DNA from: Rhodospirillales bacterium CG15_BIG_FIL_POST_REV_8_21_14_020_66_15
GTDB lineage: Bacteria > Pseudomonadota > Alphaproteobacteria > Rhodospirillales > Casp-alpha2
Assembly (NCBI GenBank): GCA_002781745.1
Contig: PFFW01000042.1
Span: 1 to 64,000 of the forward strand
DNA: 64,000 nt
Direction: 5' to 3'
Numbering within the stretch: the first letter of the stretch is position 1; each line of letters starts with the position of its first letter. Made by a program: the position numbers and the translations under genes. A model generated the notes under the pieces. The model did not search any database. It had not been told where the DNA came from and worked only from the letters and a program-made list of their open reading frames with translations. Positions 25,284-34,413 of this stretch are shown piece by piece.

Positions 25284-25850
25284 TCACGCCAGACCGCGCA
25301 GTAAATCCGTGAACCGGACGACGGCGGCCTCGAGCAGCCCGTCATTGGGGAATTCGATCACGTCCGGGCCTTCCACGCGGAAGGTCCGGGCGCGTTCCAG
25401 GCGGCGGGCGACCTGAAGGTCCGTTTCCCGACCGCGCATGCCCATCCGCGCGCGCAAGGTGTCGTCGTCGGCATTGACCAAGACGATGCGGAGACTCCCC
25501 AATCTGCTGCGCGCCTCGTCGATCACGGAACGCGAGGCGTTGACGACGACCGTGCGGCCGCGCCGCAGGTCCGCCGCGACCTCGGCCGGGATGCCGTACC
25601 ACAGGCCATGCGCGCCCCACGACAGAAGGTAGCCGCCCAGTTCACGTCGCGCGTGGAACTGGCTTTCCGTGACCGCAACGTGGTCCTCGCCGGCGGCCTC
25701 CGCGGGGCGGGTGATCTGGCGCCTCGGAAAGACCAGGTCGGCGTCGCCGGAGAACGCGTCGCGCGCGCCCTCGATCAGGCTGTCCTTGCCGGCGCCGGAG
25801 GGGCCGACGACCAGGACCATGGTGCCGGTCAGGATGTCGTCGATCTTCAT
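25284..25850 (-). CDS. phnN: Ribose 1,5-bisphosphate phosphokinase PhnN
   Basis: A 188-residue P-loop kinase. The Walker A sequence is VVGPSGAGKDSLI (residues 14-26), then ITRPAEAAGEDHVAVTESQF, typical of PhnN rather than guanylate kinase, and the LID region YGIPAEV. The enzyme phosphorylates ribose 1,5-bisphosphate to PRPP. It normally belongs to phosphonate degradation, yet no other phn genes are in this window, so it may serve PRPP supply by itself or be part of a locus elsewhere. ATG 25850 fits the family start; the track's 25880 adds ten residues. Convergent with the OmpA-like gene. Confidence 0.87.
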   Translation of the reverse strand: MKIDDILTGTMVLVVGPSGAGKDSLIEGARDAFSGDADLVFPRRQITRPAEAAGEDHVAVTESQFHARRELGGYLLSWGAHGLWYGIPAEVAADLRRGRTVVVNASRSVIDEARSRLGSLRIVLVNADDDTLRARMGMRGRETDLQVARRLERARTFRVEGPDVIEFPNDGLLEAAVVRFTDLLRGLA

Positions 25851-25967
25851 GCGGGCGGGATTGCGGGGAACTGAGAACATGGTCCCGGGTAATACAGGGC
25901 GTGCATGACCCGGGCAAGAACGGCCGGTGACGGTTGCGTTAAGTCCACGGGCACGGACAGCAGCAGC

Positions 25968-26477
25968 CTAAAGCGCCGCCGGGCGGCGCAGGATCGGCGG
26001 CGGGCCGTCCCGGAACCGGGCGGGCCGGAGTCCGTGCGACGATGCCGGACGGTCCGCCGACAGGGCGTCCAGAAGGTCGCGAAAGCGCACCTTGGCCTGT
26101 TCAACGTATCGGCCCCGCGGATGAGTCAGGAGGTAGACCTTGACCGTTTCGGGGTCGCCGGACGCATCGGCCCGGCGCCATAGCGCCGTTTCCGCATCGA
26201 CCTCCTCGGGCGCGGGATCGACCTTGGCGGCCGGCGCCGGTGCTTCGGAAGCGGGGCCGGGCAATTCGTCTTCCTCTACCATCGTCCTGGGTTGGGCCGT
26301 GACGGTCGGACCTTCCTGCTCGATGGGCCGCGGCAGGACGAATTCAACGCCTTCGTAATCGTCCGCGGGCGATGCGGCGGCGGTCCGTCCAGCCGCCATT
26401 CCCGCCGCCAGGACCATGGCGGCAAGCAGGCATCCCCACGGCCGGGGACACGCGAGGCTCGTCTTCGATTTCAGCAT
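25968..26477 (-). CDS. Exported hypothetical protein
   Basis: A 169-residue protein with an N-terminal signal (LAAMVLAAGMAAGRTAAAS; cleavage near residue 36). The middle is acidic and Pro/Ala-rich, probably disordered. Residues about 95-135 (LWRRADASGDPETVKVYLLTHPRGRYVEQAKVRFRDLL) match the short helical unit in which a chain of residues resembles P-x-G-R-Y/F, common at the C-terminal side of caspase-like and tetratricopeptide-type exported proteins. Function unknown. An AGGAGGA site precedes ATG 26477. The upstream 110 bp is unusually AT-rich and probably carries its promoter. Confidence 0.65.
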   Translation of the reverse strand: MLKSKTSLACPRPWGCLLAAMVLAAGMAAGRTAAASPADDYEGVEFVLPRPIEQEGPTVTAQPRTMVEEDELPGPASEAPAPAAKVDPAPEEVDAETALWRRADASGDPETVKVYLLTHPRGRYVEQAKVRFRDLLDALSADRPASSHGLRPARFRDGPPPILRRPAAL

Positions 26478-26588
26478 GACGTAATCCTCCTGGTTAACGG
26501 GTCGTCGGTGCGCGGGCCACCATGGAGGATATGTAAATTCATTTTTACATATAAAACAACATATAATTTCCGTGCGCCGCCCCTTCCC

Positions 26589-27698
26589 TTATCCCGTGGC
26601 GGCGGCCTGGGTGATCTTCCTGATCGCGGCCTGAAGCTGCGAGACCAGTTCGCGCCCCGTTTCGCCGCCATCGCCCGCCATGTCGTTGCGCAGTATCACC
26701 GTCAGGGAATCGATATGCACCTTGACCAACTCGATGCTGGCGACGTTGTTGGGCAGGCCGCTGCCGGTGAACCGCATCAGCGAGTTGCCCACCGTGGAAA
26801 TCAGGGGATAGCCGAAGGTTTCGCCCTGCAGACCCAGTTGCCGGGCCAGCCCGTGGATGCGCTGGAAGTGTTCCGACTTGTCCGCGGCGCCGCCGGCCTG
26901 GGCCATGATGCGCTGCAGGCTTTCCACGTAGTCCATCGCCGAGCCCACGTATTCGCACTTCGCCTTCTCCATTTCCTTATGCGCTTTGAACACGGCCCCT
27001 TCGGTGAACAAGGCATGCTCGTCGCCGTCGCCACCGGCCTTGCGCTTCAGATGGTTGGGCGGGCGGAAGATACGGATCACGCTGTCGTTGGGAAAGCGTT
27101 CCAGCGCCGTCGTGAGAGGCGAGCGGTCGACGCGCACGTCGGGCCGCCCCAGGTCGCGCCGCTCTTCGGGCACGTCCTTCACGTTGCCGCGCCGATCCGG
27201 CCCGAAATAGCCGGGGTTGTAGACGAAGGGCCTGGGCCTGTTGACGACGGTAAGGACACGGTCGACCAGGGCCTCGACCGTAACGGGCTTGAGGAGGAAG
27301 TGGGTTGCGCCGAACCCCCGCGCCTCGGCGATGTCCTGCGGCTCCAAAGCCTTGGCCATCAGAATCACCGGCAGGAAACGGTTGGGCGATTCCCGGTGCA
27401 TGCGGATCCAGCGCACCATGGCGATACCGTTGAGCGGCCCCTCGAACAGGTCGCAGATCATGAAGTCGACCGAGTCGATGCGCTCTTTCACGCTCTTCTT
27501 CGACAGTCGCTTCAGAAGGGTCAGCGCATCGTCGTTGCTGTTCGCGGTCAGGACCTCGCCGACGCCCAGCGCCGCGAGAAGATTGTGCATCATCCATCGG
27601 TGCGCATCGTCCTGATCGACGATCAGCACGGTGAACGCGCGCAGATTGATCTTGGCCAATAACCGGGCCCCTTGAGCACTGCGTTCCGTGTAGATCAC
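26589..27698 (-). CDS. Response regulator with receiver domain and helical C-terminal domain
   Basis: A 369-residue protein. The receiver domain fills about residues 20-145: VLIVDQDDAHR has the acidic residues, FMICDLFEG has the phospho-acceptor Asp (about residue 83), and FLLKPV has the conserved Lys (about 137). A charged linker with Arg/Asp repeats follows, then a roughly 130-residue all-helical domain with EGAVFKAHKEMEKAKCEYVGSAMDYVESL. No helix-turn-helix is seen, so output is probably by protein contact. The start is GTG 27698, with AAGGG 5 bp upstream; the track uses TTG 27755. Divergent from the SDR gene. Confidence 0.82.
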   Translation of the reverse strand: MIYTERSAQGARLLAKINLRAFTVLIVDQDDAHRWMMHNLLAALGVGEVLTANSNDDALTLLKRLSKKSVKERIDSVDFMICDLFEGPLNGIAMVRWIRMHRESPNRFLPVILMAKALEPQDIAEARGFGATHFLLKPVTVEALVDRVLTVVNRPRPFVYNPGYFGPDRRGNVKDVPEERRDLGRPDVRVDRSPLTTALERFPNDSVIRIFRPPNHLKRKAGGDGDEHALFTEGAVFKAHKEMEKAKCEYVGSAMDYVESLQRIMAQAGGAADKSEHFQRIHGLARQLGLQGETFGYPLISTVGNSLMRFTGSGLPNNVASIELVKVHIDSLTVILRNDMAGDGGETGRELVSQLQAAIRKITQAAATG

Positions 27699-27912
27699 GG
27701 AATCCCTTATCGGTGGCGGGAATCCCACCCTCTGCAGGACCAAAGTGAAGTCCAAGGAGCGGGTCCGGTCAACCCATCCGAAAGTCAGAGCCCGTCATCC
27801 TGATAGACTCTCGCCCGCCGCGCTCCTCCCTGACCCGTTCCCAAACCGCGAAATCCGTGAAAAAGTGTCGGCAGGACAAGGGGAAATCCCCGGCCGCAGG
27901 AGGAGACCATTC

Positions 27913-28704
27913 ATGACCGCCATGTTCGACCTTTCCGGTAAGGTCGCGCTGATCACGGGCTCAAGCCGGGGAATCGGCAAGGCCATCGCCGAGGCCTATG
28001 CCCGCCAGGGCGCGAAGGTGGTGATCTCGTCGCGCAAGGCGGAGGCCTGCGAAGCGGTCGCCGCCGCCATCAACGAGGAAAACGCGGAACGCCCCGGCGA
28101 GGCCATGGCGATCCCCTGCAACGTGTCCGACACGGCGCAGTTGAAGGCTCTGGTCGGGCGTACGATCGCCGCCTGGGGGCGTATCGACATCCTGGTTTGC
28201 AATGCCGCGGTCAATCCCTATCACGGCCCCATGGCGGACATAGATGACGGCGCGTGGGACAAGATACTGCAGGTCAACGTGACGAACGTCCTGAAGCTGT
28301 GCAACCTGGTCCTGCCGGACATGGCGAAACGGCGCGACGGCTCTGTGATCCTGATTTCCTCGGTCGGTGGACTGAAGGGCTCCGTGAACCTGGGCGCCTA
28401 TGCCGTGTCCAAGGCCGCCGACATGCAGCTTGCCCGCAACCTGGCCGTCGAATGGGGACCGCACAACATCCGCGCCAACGCCATCGCGCCCGGCTTGGTG
28501 AAGACCGACTTCGCCCGCGCCCTGTGGGAAGACCCGGAAGCCCGCGCACGCGCCGAGGAAGCCTATCCGCTCGGCCGTTTGGGCGAGCCCGAGGACATTG
28601 CCGGCACGGCGGTCCTGCTCGCCTCCGGCGCCGGCAGCTTTATCACCGGACAGACCATCGTGGTCGACGGCGGCGGGACCGCCGCCGGCAACCGTTACAG
28701 CTGA
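27913..28704 (+). CDS. Short-chain dehydrogenase/reductase
   Basis: A 263-residue classical SDR. The NAD(P)-binding motif is ITGSSRGIGKA (residues 14-24), NAAVNP is the NNAG equivalent, and the catalytic Ser-Tyr-Lys set is seen in ISSVGGLKGSVNLGAYAVSKAA. The ending GQTIVVDGGGT is the usual C-terminal block. It resembles 3-oxoacyl-ACP/CoA or glucose-dehydrogenase-like SDRs; substrate open. ATG 27913 is preceded by AGGAGGAGA; the track ORF starts upstream at 27745 without support. The glutamine amidotransferase gene follows 21 bp later, so the two may be co-transcribed. Confidence 0.92.
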   Translation: MTAMFDLSGKVALITGSSRGIGKAIAEAYARQGAKVVISSRKAEACEAVAAAINEENAERPGEAMAIPCNVSDTAQLKALVGRTIAAWGRIDILVCNAAVNPYHGPMADIDDGAWDKILQVNVTNVLKLCNLVLPDMAKRRDGSVILISSVGGLKGSVNLGAYAVSKAADMQLARNLAVEWGPHNIRANAIAPGLVKTDFARALWEDPEARARAEEAYPLGRLGEPEDIAGTAVLLASGAGSFITGQTIVVDGGGTAAGNRYS

Positions 28705-28725
28705 TATCGGGAAAGGACCACCGAC

Positions 28726-29531
28726 ATGTGCCGCTGGCTCGCCTATGCGGGACCGCCCATCTACCTGGACACCCTTTTGCTGCGCCCGGAGAACTCGCTG
28801 ACCCGGCAAAGCCTGTCCGCCCTTGAAAGCGCCCATGTGGTCAACGCCGACGGCTTCGGCATCGGCTGGTACGGCGACAAGGAAACGCCCGGCCTGTACA
28901 AGGACGTCCTGCCCGCGTGGAACGACGTGAACCTGCTGAACATCTCGGAGCAGGTGAAATCGCACCTGTTCTTCGGCCACGTGCGGGCGACGACGGGCAC
29001 GGCCGTCAACCGCACCAACTGCCACCCGTTCCGCCACGGCAAATGGCTGTTCATGCACAACGGCGAAATCGGTGGCTGGTCCCGGGTGCGCCGCGCCCTG
29101 GCCTTTGCCGTAGCGCCGGAACTGTTTCCCAACATCCAGGGCACCACGGACAGTGAAGTGTTCTTCCACCTGCTCCTCACGTTCGGGCTCGAGGAAGACC
29201 CGGAAGCGGCGATCCGCCGGACCGTCCGGACGATTGAGCAGGCACAAGCGGATGCCGGCGTGAGCGAGCCGTTCAACATGACCATCGCGGTGACCGACGG
29301 ACAGACCATATGGGCCCTGCGCCATGCGTCCTCGGGCCGCGTGCCGACGCTTTACGTGGGCATGGGCGCCAAGCCGCACGACGCGGCGGACGAGGTCACC
29401 GTGGCGACGGGTACGGCGATCATCATCCTGTCGGAACCGCTGGACGACGACCTCAAGCAATGGACAGCCATCGAGTCTGACCACCTGGTAATCGCCGGCG
29501 ATGGCGCCTTTTCCGTAACGCCGTTCGCCCT

Positions 29532-29535
<4 letters not shown>
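28726..29535 (+). CDS. Class II glutamine amidotransferase
   Basis: A 269-residue N-terminal-nucleophile glutamine amidohydrolase of the EgtC/YafJ type. The protein begins M-C-R-W, so Cys2 is the nucleophile after Met removal. [18 protein letters not shown] and the FMHNGEIGG block form the glutamine site, and [12 protein letters not shown] is typical. YafJ-like proteins have no synthase domain; the acceptor is unknown, though EgtC acts in ergothioneine synthesis. No ergothioneine genes are near. Its stop codon overlaps the last 4 bp of the helicase gene on the opposite strand. Confidence 0.9.
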
Positions 29536-30839
<1,304 letters not shown>

Positions 30840-31162
30840 GTTGAGTGTCTACTCTCTCGATCAAGTATTCTTAGCCCGCGCGTCCCCACGTGATCGTGAC
30901 GGGGACGGCAGGGTCGCCAGCATCATGCAAGCATTCTCGGCCGGGCCTGCACAGTCGCAGCTACCCGCCTCACGAAACGCCCGCGTATGTCGGTAAGAAA
31001 GAAGGCCGGATCGACGTGGTCGAGTCCGGCAAGCGATCGAAATTCGACCTGGGTGGGAGTGTCGCTGGCCACACAAGGCGCCGGCCGGACGCGGAAGTCA
31101 AGGGAATTCGCCGAGCGCGTTTCCCGCCCCTCCGCGCCACGCGCCCGCATTTTCGCCCGCCG
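30840..31162. other. 323-bp non-coding stretch between helicase and superoxide dismutase genes
   Basis: Both flanking genes read leftward, so this holds the helicase promoter and a possibly long 5' leader. I found no credible gene: the ORFs listed over it have shadow composition. No clear hairpin terminator for the superoxide dismutase gene was seen. Confidence 0.5.
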
Positions 31163-31786
31163 TCAGGCCGCGAGGATATCCGGATCACCCTGTTTCTCGA
31201 AGCATCCGGCCGCGAAGGTCCAATCGGCGAGGTGGTCGAAAAAGGCTTCCAGGTATTTCTGGCGGGCGTTCTGATAGTCCAGGTAATATGCGTGCTCCCA
31301 CAAATCACAGGTCAGCAGCGGCTTCTGCCCGGCGGCCTGCGGCAGGCCCCCGTTGGCCGTGCTGACCACGTCCAGGGTTCCGTCGGACTCTTCGACCAGC
31401 CAGACCCAGCCCGACCCGAACCGGGCCATGCCTTCGCTGATGAACTTGGTGCGCAGATGCGGCAGGGAACCGAAGGTCTCCTCGATTCTGCTCGCCAGTT
31501 TGCCGCCCGGCGCGTCCAGCCGGTCGGGCGACATGCAGAGCCAGAAGAACCCGTGGTTCCACGCCTGGGCCGCGTTGTTGAATACGTCGGTGTCGCCCTT
31601 TTCATGGGCGCCTCGGACGACGTCCAGCAGGTCCAGGCCTTCGTAGTCCGTGCCCTTCACGGCGGCGTTCAGCTTGTCGACATAGCCTTTGTGGTGCTTG
31701 CCGTGGTGGATGTTGAGGGTCTGCTCCGACATGTACGGCAGCAAGGCGTCCGCAGCGTACGGCAGGTCGGGAAGCTTGAAAGTCAT
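31163..31786 (-). CDS. sodB: Iron-type superoxide dismutase
   Basis: A 207-residue Fe/Mn-family enzyme that converts superoxide to peroxide and oxygen. The metal ligands are all present: H27 (NIHHGKHH), H78 (AWNHGFFW), and D161 and H165 (CDLWEHAYYLDY). Gln74 in AAQAWNH is the position typical of Fe-type enzymes; Mn enzymes carry it elsewhere. An extra Cys follows FFW. No signal peptide, so cytoplasmic. ATG 31786. The next gene upstream encodes an exported protein and then an ECF sigma factor, a stress-like grouping. Confidence 0.95.
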   Translation of the reverse strand: MTFKLPDLPYAADALLPYMSEQTLNIHHGKHHKGYVDKLNAAVKGTDYEGLDLLDVVRGAHEKGDTDVFNNAAQAWNHGFFWLCMSPDRLDAPGGKLASRIEETFGSLPHLRTKFISEGMARFGSGWVWLVEESDGTLDVVSTANGGLPQAAGQKPLLTCDLWEHAYYLDYQNARQKYLEAFFDHLADWTFAAGCFEKQGDPDILAA

Positions 31787-31839
31787 GACGTGCTCCTTCT
31801 TTTCTGGTCCGTGATTCGTGGCAGGGCGCGATGGCGACG

Positions 31840-32331
31840 TCAGGCCGGGTCCTTCCGGGCCCTGTCCGGCGCCGGCGAAGGTCCGGATTTATCCCGTTCC
31901 ATGATCAGGGCACGGAACTCCTCGACCTTCTCTCCGAGGGCCGCCAGGCCCTGGCGGGTCGCTTCCTTGGCATCCGCCCATTCGCTCGCCGCCGCCGTTT
32001 CCAATTCAGCGATCTGTTGGCGGACGGCGGCGCGCTGACGGTCGATGGCTTGGCGCGCCTCGCGCCATTCAGCCTTCACGTCATCGGCGACCTCGGCACC
32101 GGCGTCGGCCGCCCGCGCCGTGGCTGCGTTCAGCTTGGAGTCCAGCGCCCTGGCCTTGCTTTGGGCCCAGTCGACGAAGGCGTCGACCGTTTCCCCGGCT
32201 TCCGTCTCGGGCGGATCGGCCGTGTCTCCGGCGGCCAGGGCCGGGCCCTGCTGGACGGCCAGGACGACCGTAAACGCGGCAGCCGAGGCAAGGGGTACGA
32301 TTGCTCGGAGATCGAAAATACGATGTTTCAT
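31840..32331 (-). CDS. Exported coiled-coil hypothetical protein
   Basis: A 163-residue protein. An N-terminal signal (IVPLASAAAFTVVLAVQQGPALAA) is cleaved near residue 34. Residues about 45-145 are one long Ala/Glu/Lys/Arg-rich helix with coiled-coil periodicity (SKARALDSKLNAATARAADAGAE, then AAVRQQIAELETAAASEWADAKE). Such small periplasmic helical proteins include stress-related apolipoprotein-like proteins; function unknown. The track start (32490) is too long. ATG 32331 with AGGAGAGGA is correct. It sits downstream of the ECF sigma gene on the same strand, so it might be a target of it. Confidence 0.72.
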   Translation of the reverse strand: MKHRIFDLRAIVPLASAAAFTVVLAVQQGPALAAGDTADPPETEAGETVDAFVDWAQSKARALDSKLNAATARAADAGAEVADDVKAEWREARQAIDRQRAAVRQQIAELETAAASEWADAKEATRQGLAALGEKVEEFRALIMERDKSGPSPAPDRARKDPA

Positions 32332-32491
32332 AAGGTCCTCTCCTGCTGTCGGAACAATGGATGAGGGGCGCGGCCTCTCATGACACGGGTGCGCGCTTTT
32401 GAGGTCTGAAGGAAACCGGCAGATCGCAAGGACCGCTTTCGTGTGATGAAACGCTTTTCCGTGAAGTGGAAGGACGCGGCCAGGAACCACC

Positions 32492-32971
32492 TCAGGCCGC
32501 GCGGGTCAGGCGACGGCGCGCCCGCGACAGGCCGCTTTTCACCGTGCCGACGGCGATGTCCAATTCGCGTGCCACGTCCTGATAGCGTTTGCCTTCGAAC
32601 ACCACCAGGTGGAGAATCCACCGGTCCCGCGGTTTGAGGTCCGCCAGGGCGCGATCCAGATCCTGCAGGCGCAGGTGATCGATCTGGTCCGGCGGCTGGT
32701 GGGTTTCCTCCAACCACTCCTCCACGGGCACGTGGTGGCCGCGCCGACGGCGGCGGCGCATGCTGTCGATGAATAGATTGTGCATGATGGCGAACAACCA
32801 GGACCGGATGTCCGTTCCCGCTTCGAACCGGTCAATGCGGGACATTCCCCGTTCCAGACAGTCTTGCATCAGGTCGTCGGCCCGGTCGGGCGCGGGCTCA
32901 AGGGAACGCGCGTACCGGCGCAGGTGGGGGATCTGGGCCTCGATCTCCTGCATGAGCCGCTCGTCGGTCAT
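32492..32971 (-). CDS. ECF-type RNA polymerase sigma factor
   Basis: A 159-residue sigma-70 family factor with only regions 2 and 4. Region 2 has ADDLMQDCLERGMSRIDRFEAGTDIRSWLFAIMHNLFIDSMRRRRRR. Region 4 (residues about 110-155) has LKPRDRWILHLVVFEGKRYQDVARELDIAVGTVKSGLSRARRRL with the recognition helix. The IPHLRRYARSL start is common to EcfG-like and ECF26-like alphaproteobacterial sigmas. No NepR or PhyR partner gene and no anti-sigma gene are adjacent, so its control is unclear. Start ATG 32971 has GGTGG nearby; 32983 is the alternative. Confidence 0.88.
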   Translation of the reverse strand: MTDERLMQEIEAQIPHLRRYARSLEPAPDRADDLMQDCLERGMSRIDRFEAGTDIRSWLFAIMHNLFIDSMRRRRRRGHHVPVEEWLEETHQPPDQIDHLRLQDLDRALADLKPRDRWILHLVVFEGKRYQDVARELDIAVGTVKSGLSRARRRLTRAA

Positions 32972-33083
32972 GGACGCCACCATAACATAATTCGACCGGG
33001 CCTGCCGAACCGACCGCAGAAAATAACATAATATATTGATAAATATGGAAAATTTCTGGCCGAAAAGTATTTCAGGCCAGTTC

Positions 33084-33108
33084 GGAACCTTCCGTCGCCG
33101 GGGACGTT
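33084..33108 (+). promoter_or_regulatory. EcfG-type general-stress promoter
   Basis: GGAAC and CGTT separated by exactly 16 bp, the consensus for EcfG-dependent general stress response promoters in alphaproteobacteria. It points to the 49-aa gene starting at 33151, 43 bp downstream. Only one such hit was found in the window's intergenic DNA by eye. Confidence 0.7.
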
Positions 33109-33150
33109 GATCTGTTTGCCGGGTGTATGCATGGAAGGAGGGAGCAGATC

Positions 33151-33300
33151 ATGGACACGGACCCCACGGGTTATCCGCCCCAAGGGCAATCGGAAAATCC
33201 GCCCGCCAATCAACAGAAGAGGGGACGCGATATCATTGTCTTCGGTGTGCTGATCCTGATCGGCGCCGTCGTCGTCGCGACCCTGATCATGAAAACCTAG
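33151..33300 (+). CDS. 49-aa single-pass membrane protein (missing from ORF track)
   Basis: A short gene too small for the track, read directly: ATG 33151 to TAG 33300. The first 26 residues are polar, Pro/Gln/Asn-rich (YPPQGQSENPPANQQ), followed by basic KRGRD and one hydrophobic segment IIVFGVLILIGAVVVATLIM ending in KT. The positive residues before the helix predict an N-in, single-pass anchor. A strong GGAAGGAGGGAG site lies 5-15 bp upstream and an EcfG-type promoter sits 43 bp upstream. Together these argue for a real stress-induced small membrane protein. No family is recognised. Confidence 0.75.
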   Translation: MDTDPTGYPPQGQSENPPANQQKRGRDIIVFGVLILIGAVVVATLIMKT

Positions 33301-33408
33301 TAGAGCCTTTCCCGGTCAGATAGAGTCAATTCTGATGGCACTGTGCCGGGCCGCCCGCGCGGCTCCGTGCAGGCAGGTCGGGGAGGGCCGGCAACAACGC
33401 GGGGCAGC

Positions 33409-34071
33409 TCAGGCCCCCGTCACCCGGCGTTTCATTTCGGCAACGGCCGCGTGCGGGCTGGTCAGCACCGGCAGCCCCGCACGGACGCCGATCTCCGCCG
33501 CCAGCGGCGCCATGGAGAACTGCGCCAGCACGATACAGCCGCAGTCGTTCAGGCGCGGCGCGGCCTCGACCACGGCCCGATCGTGCGCGTCGCGCCGCCC
33601 CGCCCCCAAATCGGCCCAAGCGCCCTCGACCAGCAACGGCACCACCGTCAGGTCGACGGACCGATGGCGCGCCAGGGCCTCCATCTCGGCCGTCATGTCG
33701 GGCAGGGTCTGCGGATGGGTCGCCAGCAGGCCGACCCGGCCGCCCTGCGCAAGCGCGGCGTCCAGCACGGCCTCGTTGGGTTTCATCACCGGCACGTCGT
33801 GGCGCGCGGCGACCTCGTCGATGGCTCTGCCGAACGCCGAGCAGGTGAACAGGATGCCGTCGGGCCGACGCGCCGCCGCATAGGCGGCAAGGTCCAGGAA
33901 CCGGTCGATCAATGGCCGCGTCAGCGTCCCCCCGGCGGCGGCCAGGTCCAAGGTCAGGCTTTCGTCGAGGAGTGTCCAATGCGCGGCTTCAGGCCACAGG
34001 TCGCGGAACGCGGTTTCGACCGGCAGAATGGCTTCGCGGGTGGCATGGACAAGGGCGATCTGTTTCGTCAT
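33409..34071 (-). CDS. Asp/Glu racemase superfamily protein
   Basis: A 220-residue protein of the aspartate/glutamate/hydantoin racemase fold. The first-lobe catalytic Cys lies in ILFTCSAFGRAID (about residue 77). In the second lobe, where racemases have a second Cys in an A-C-T pattern, this protein reads CIVLAQFSMAPLA with Gln-Phe-Ser, so the two-base mechanism is unlikely. That points to a single-Cys relative such as a decarboxylase, isomerase or lyase (arylmalonate decarboxylase and maleate isomerase are in this superfamily, though their Cys patterns differ). Cytoplasmic. Isolated on the minus strand, with the kinase gene divergent upstream. Confidence 0.83.
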   Translation of the reverse strand: MTKQIALVHATREAILPVETAFRDLWPEAAHWTLLDESLTLDLAAAGGTLTRPLIDRFLDLAAYAAARRPDGILFTCSAFGRAIDEVAARHDVPVMKPNEAVLDAALAQGGRVGLLATHPQTLPDMTAEMEALARHRSVDLTVVPLLVEGAWADLGAGRRDAHDRAVVEAAPRLNDCGCIVLAQFSMAPLAAEIGVRAGLPVLTSPHAAVAEMKRRVTGA

Positions 34072-34413
34072 GGCCCGCGAATAAAGCGAGAAATCGAGGA
34101 CGTTGGCAAACGTTTCCGCACCGGTCCGGGGATTCCCCCTGCAATCCGAATGGTTAAGGAATCACATACCTTTAACCGGACCGGCTGGCCGGAAGGCATA
34201 TTCCTGATTGGTCGCATTTGTGTCAGTCTGACCGCGTGTCGATGCAGCTTGCGGAACTGCTTGGGGAAATGGATGCAGCACGATCGCCAAGGAACGCCAA
34301 AACGGGGTAACATCCAGGCAACCTCCGCAGCATTGCGCCCGCCTTCGCTTCGGAACCAACCGGCGCGAAAGGTCGACGGTCTACATGCACAACCGCGACC
34401 CGGATGAGCGAGA
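34072..34413. other. 342-bp divergent intergenic region upstream of the MHYT kinase
   Basis: It separates the racemase-like gene (minus) from the histidine kinase (plus). It holds a GGTTAA...TTAACC hairpin-like dyad at 34152-34177 and short ORFs of shadow type. No RNA gene recognised. Confidence 0.4.

Noticed and set aside
27889-27901. GGGGA/TCCCC mini-hairpin before the SDR gene
   Set aside because: Five-base arms with a two-base centre overlapping the ribosome-site region; not enough to call an operator.
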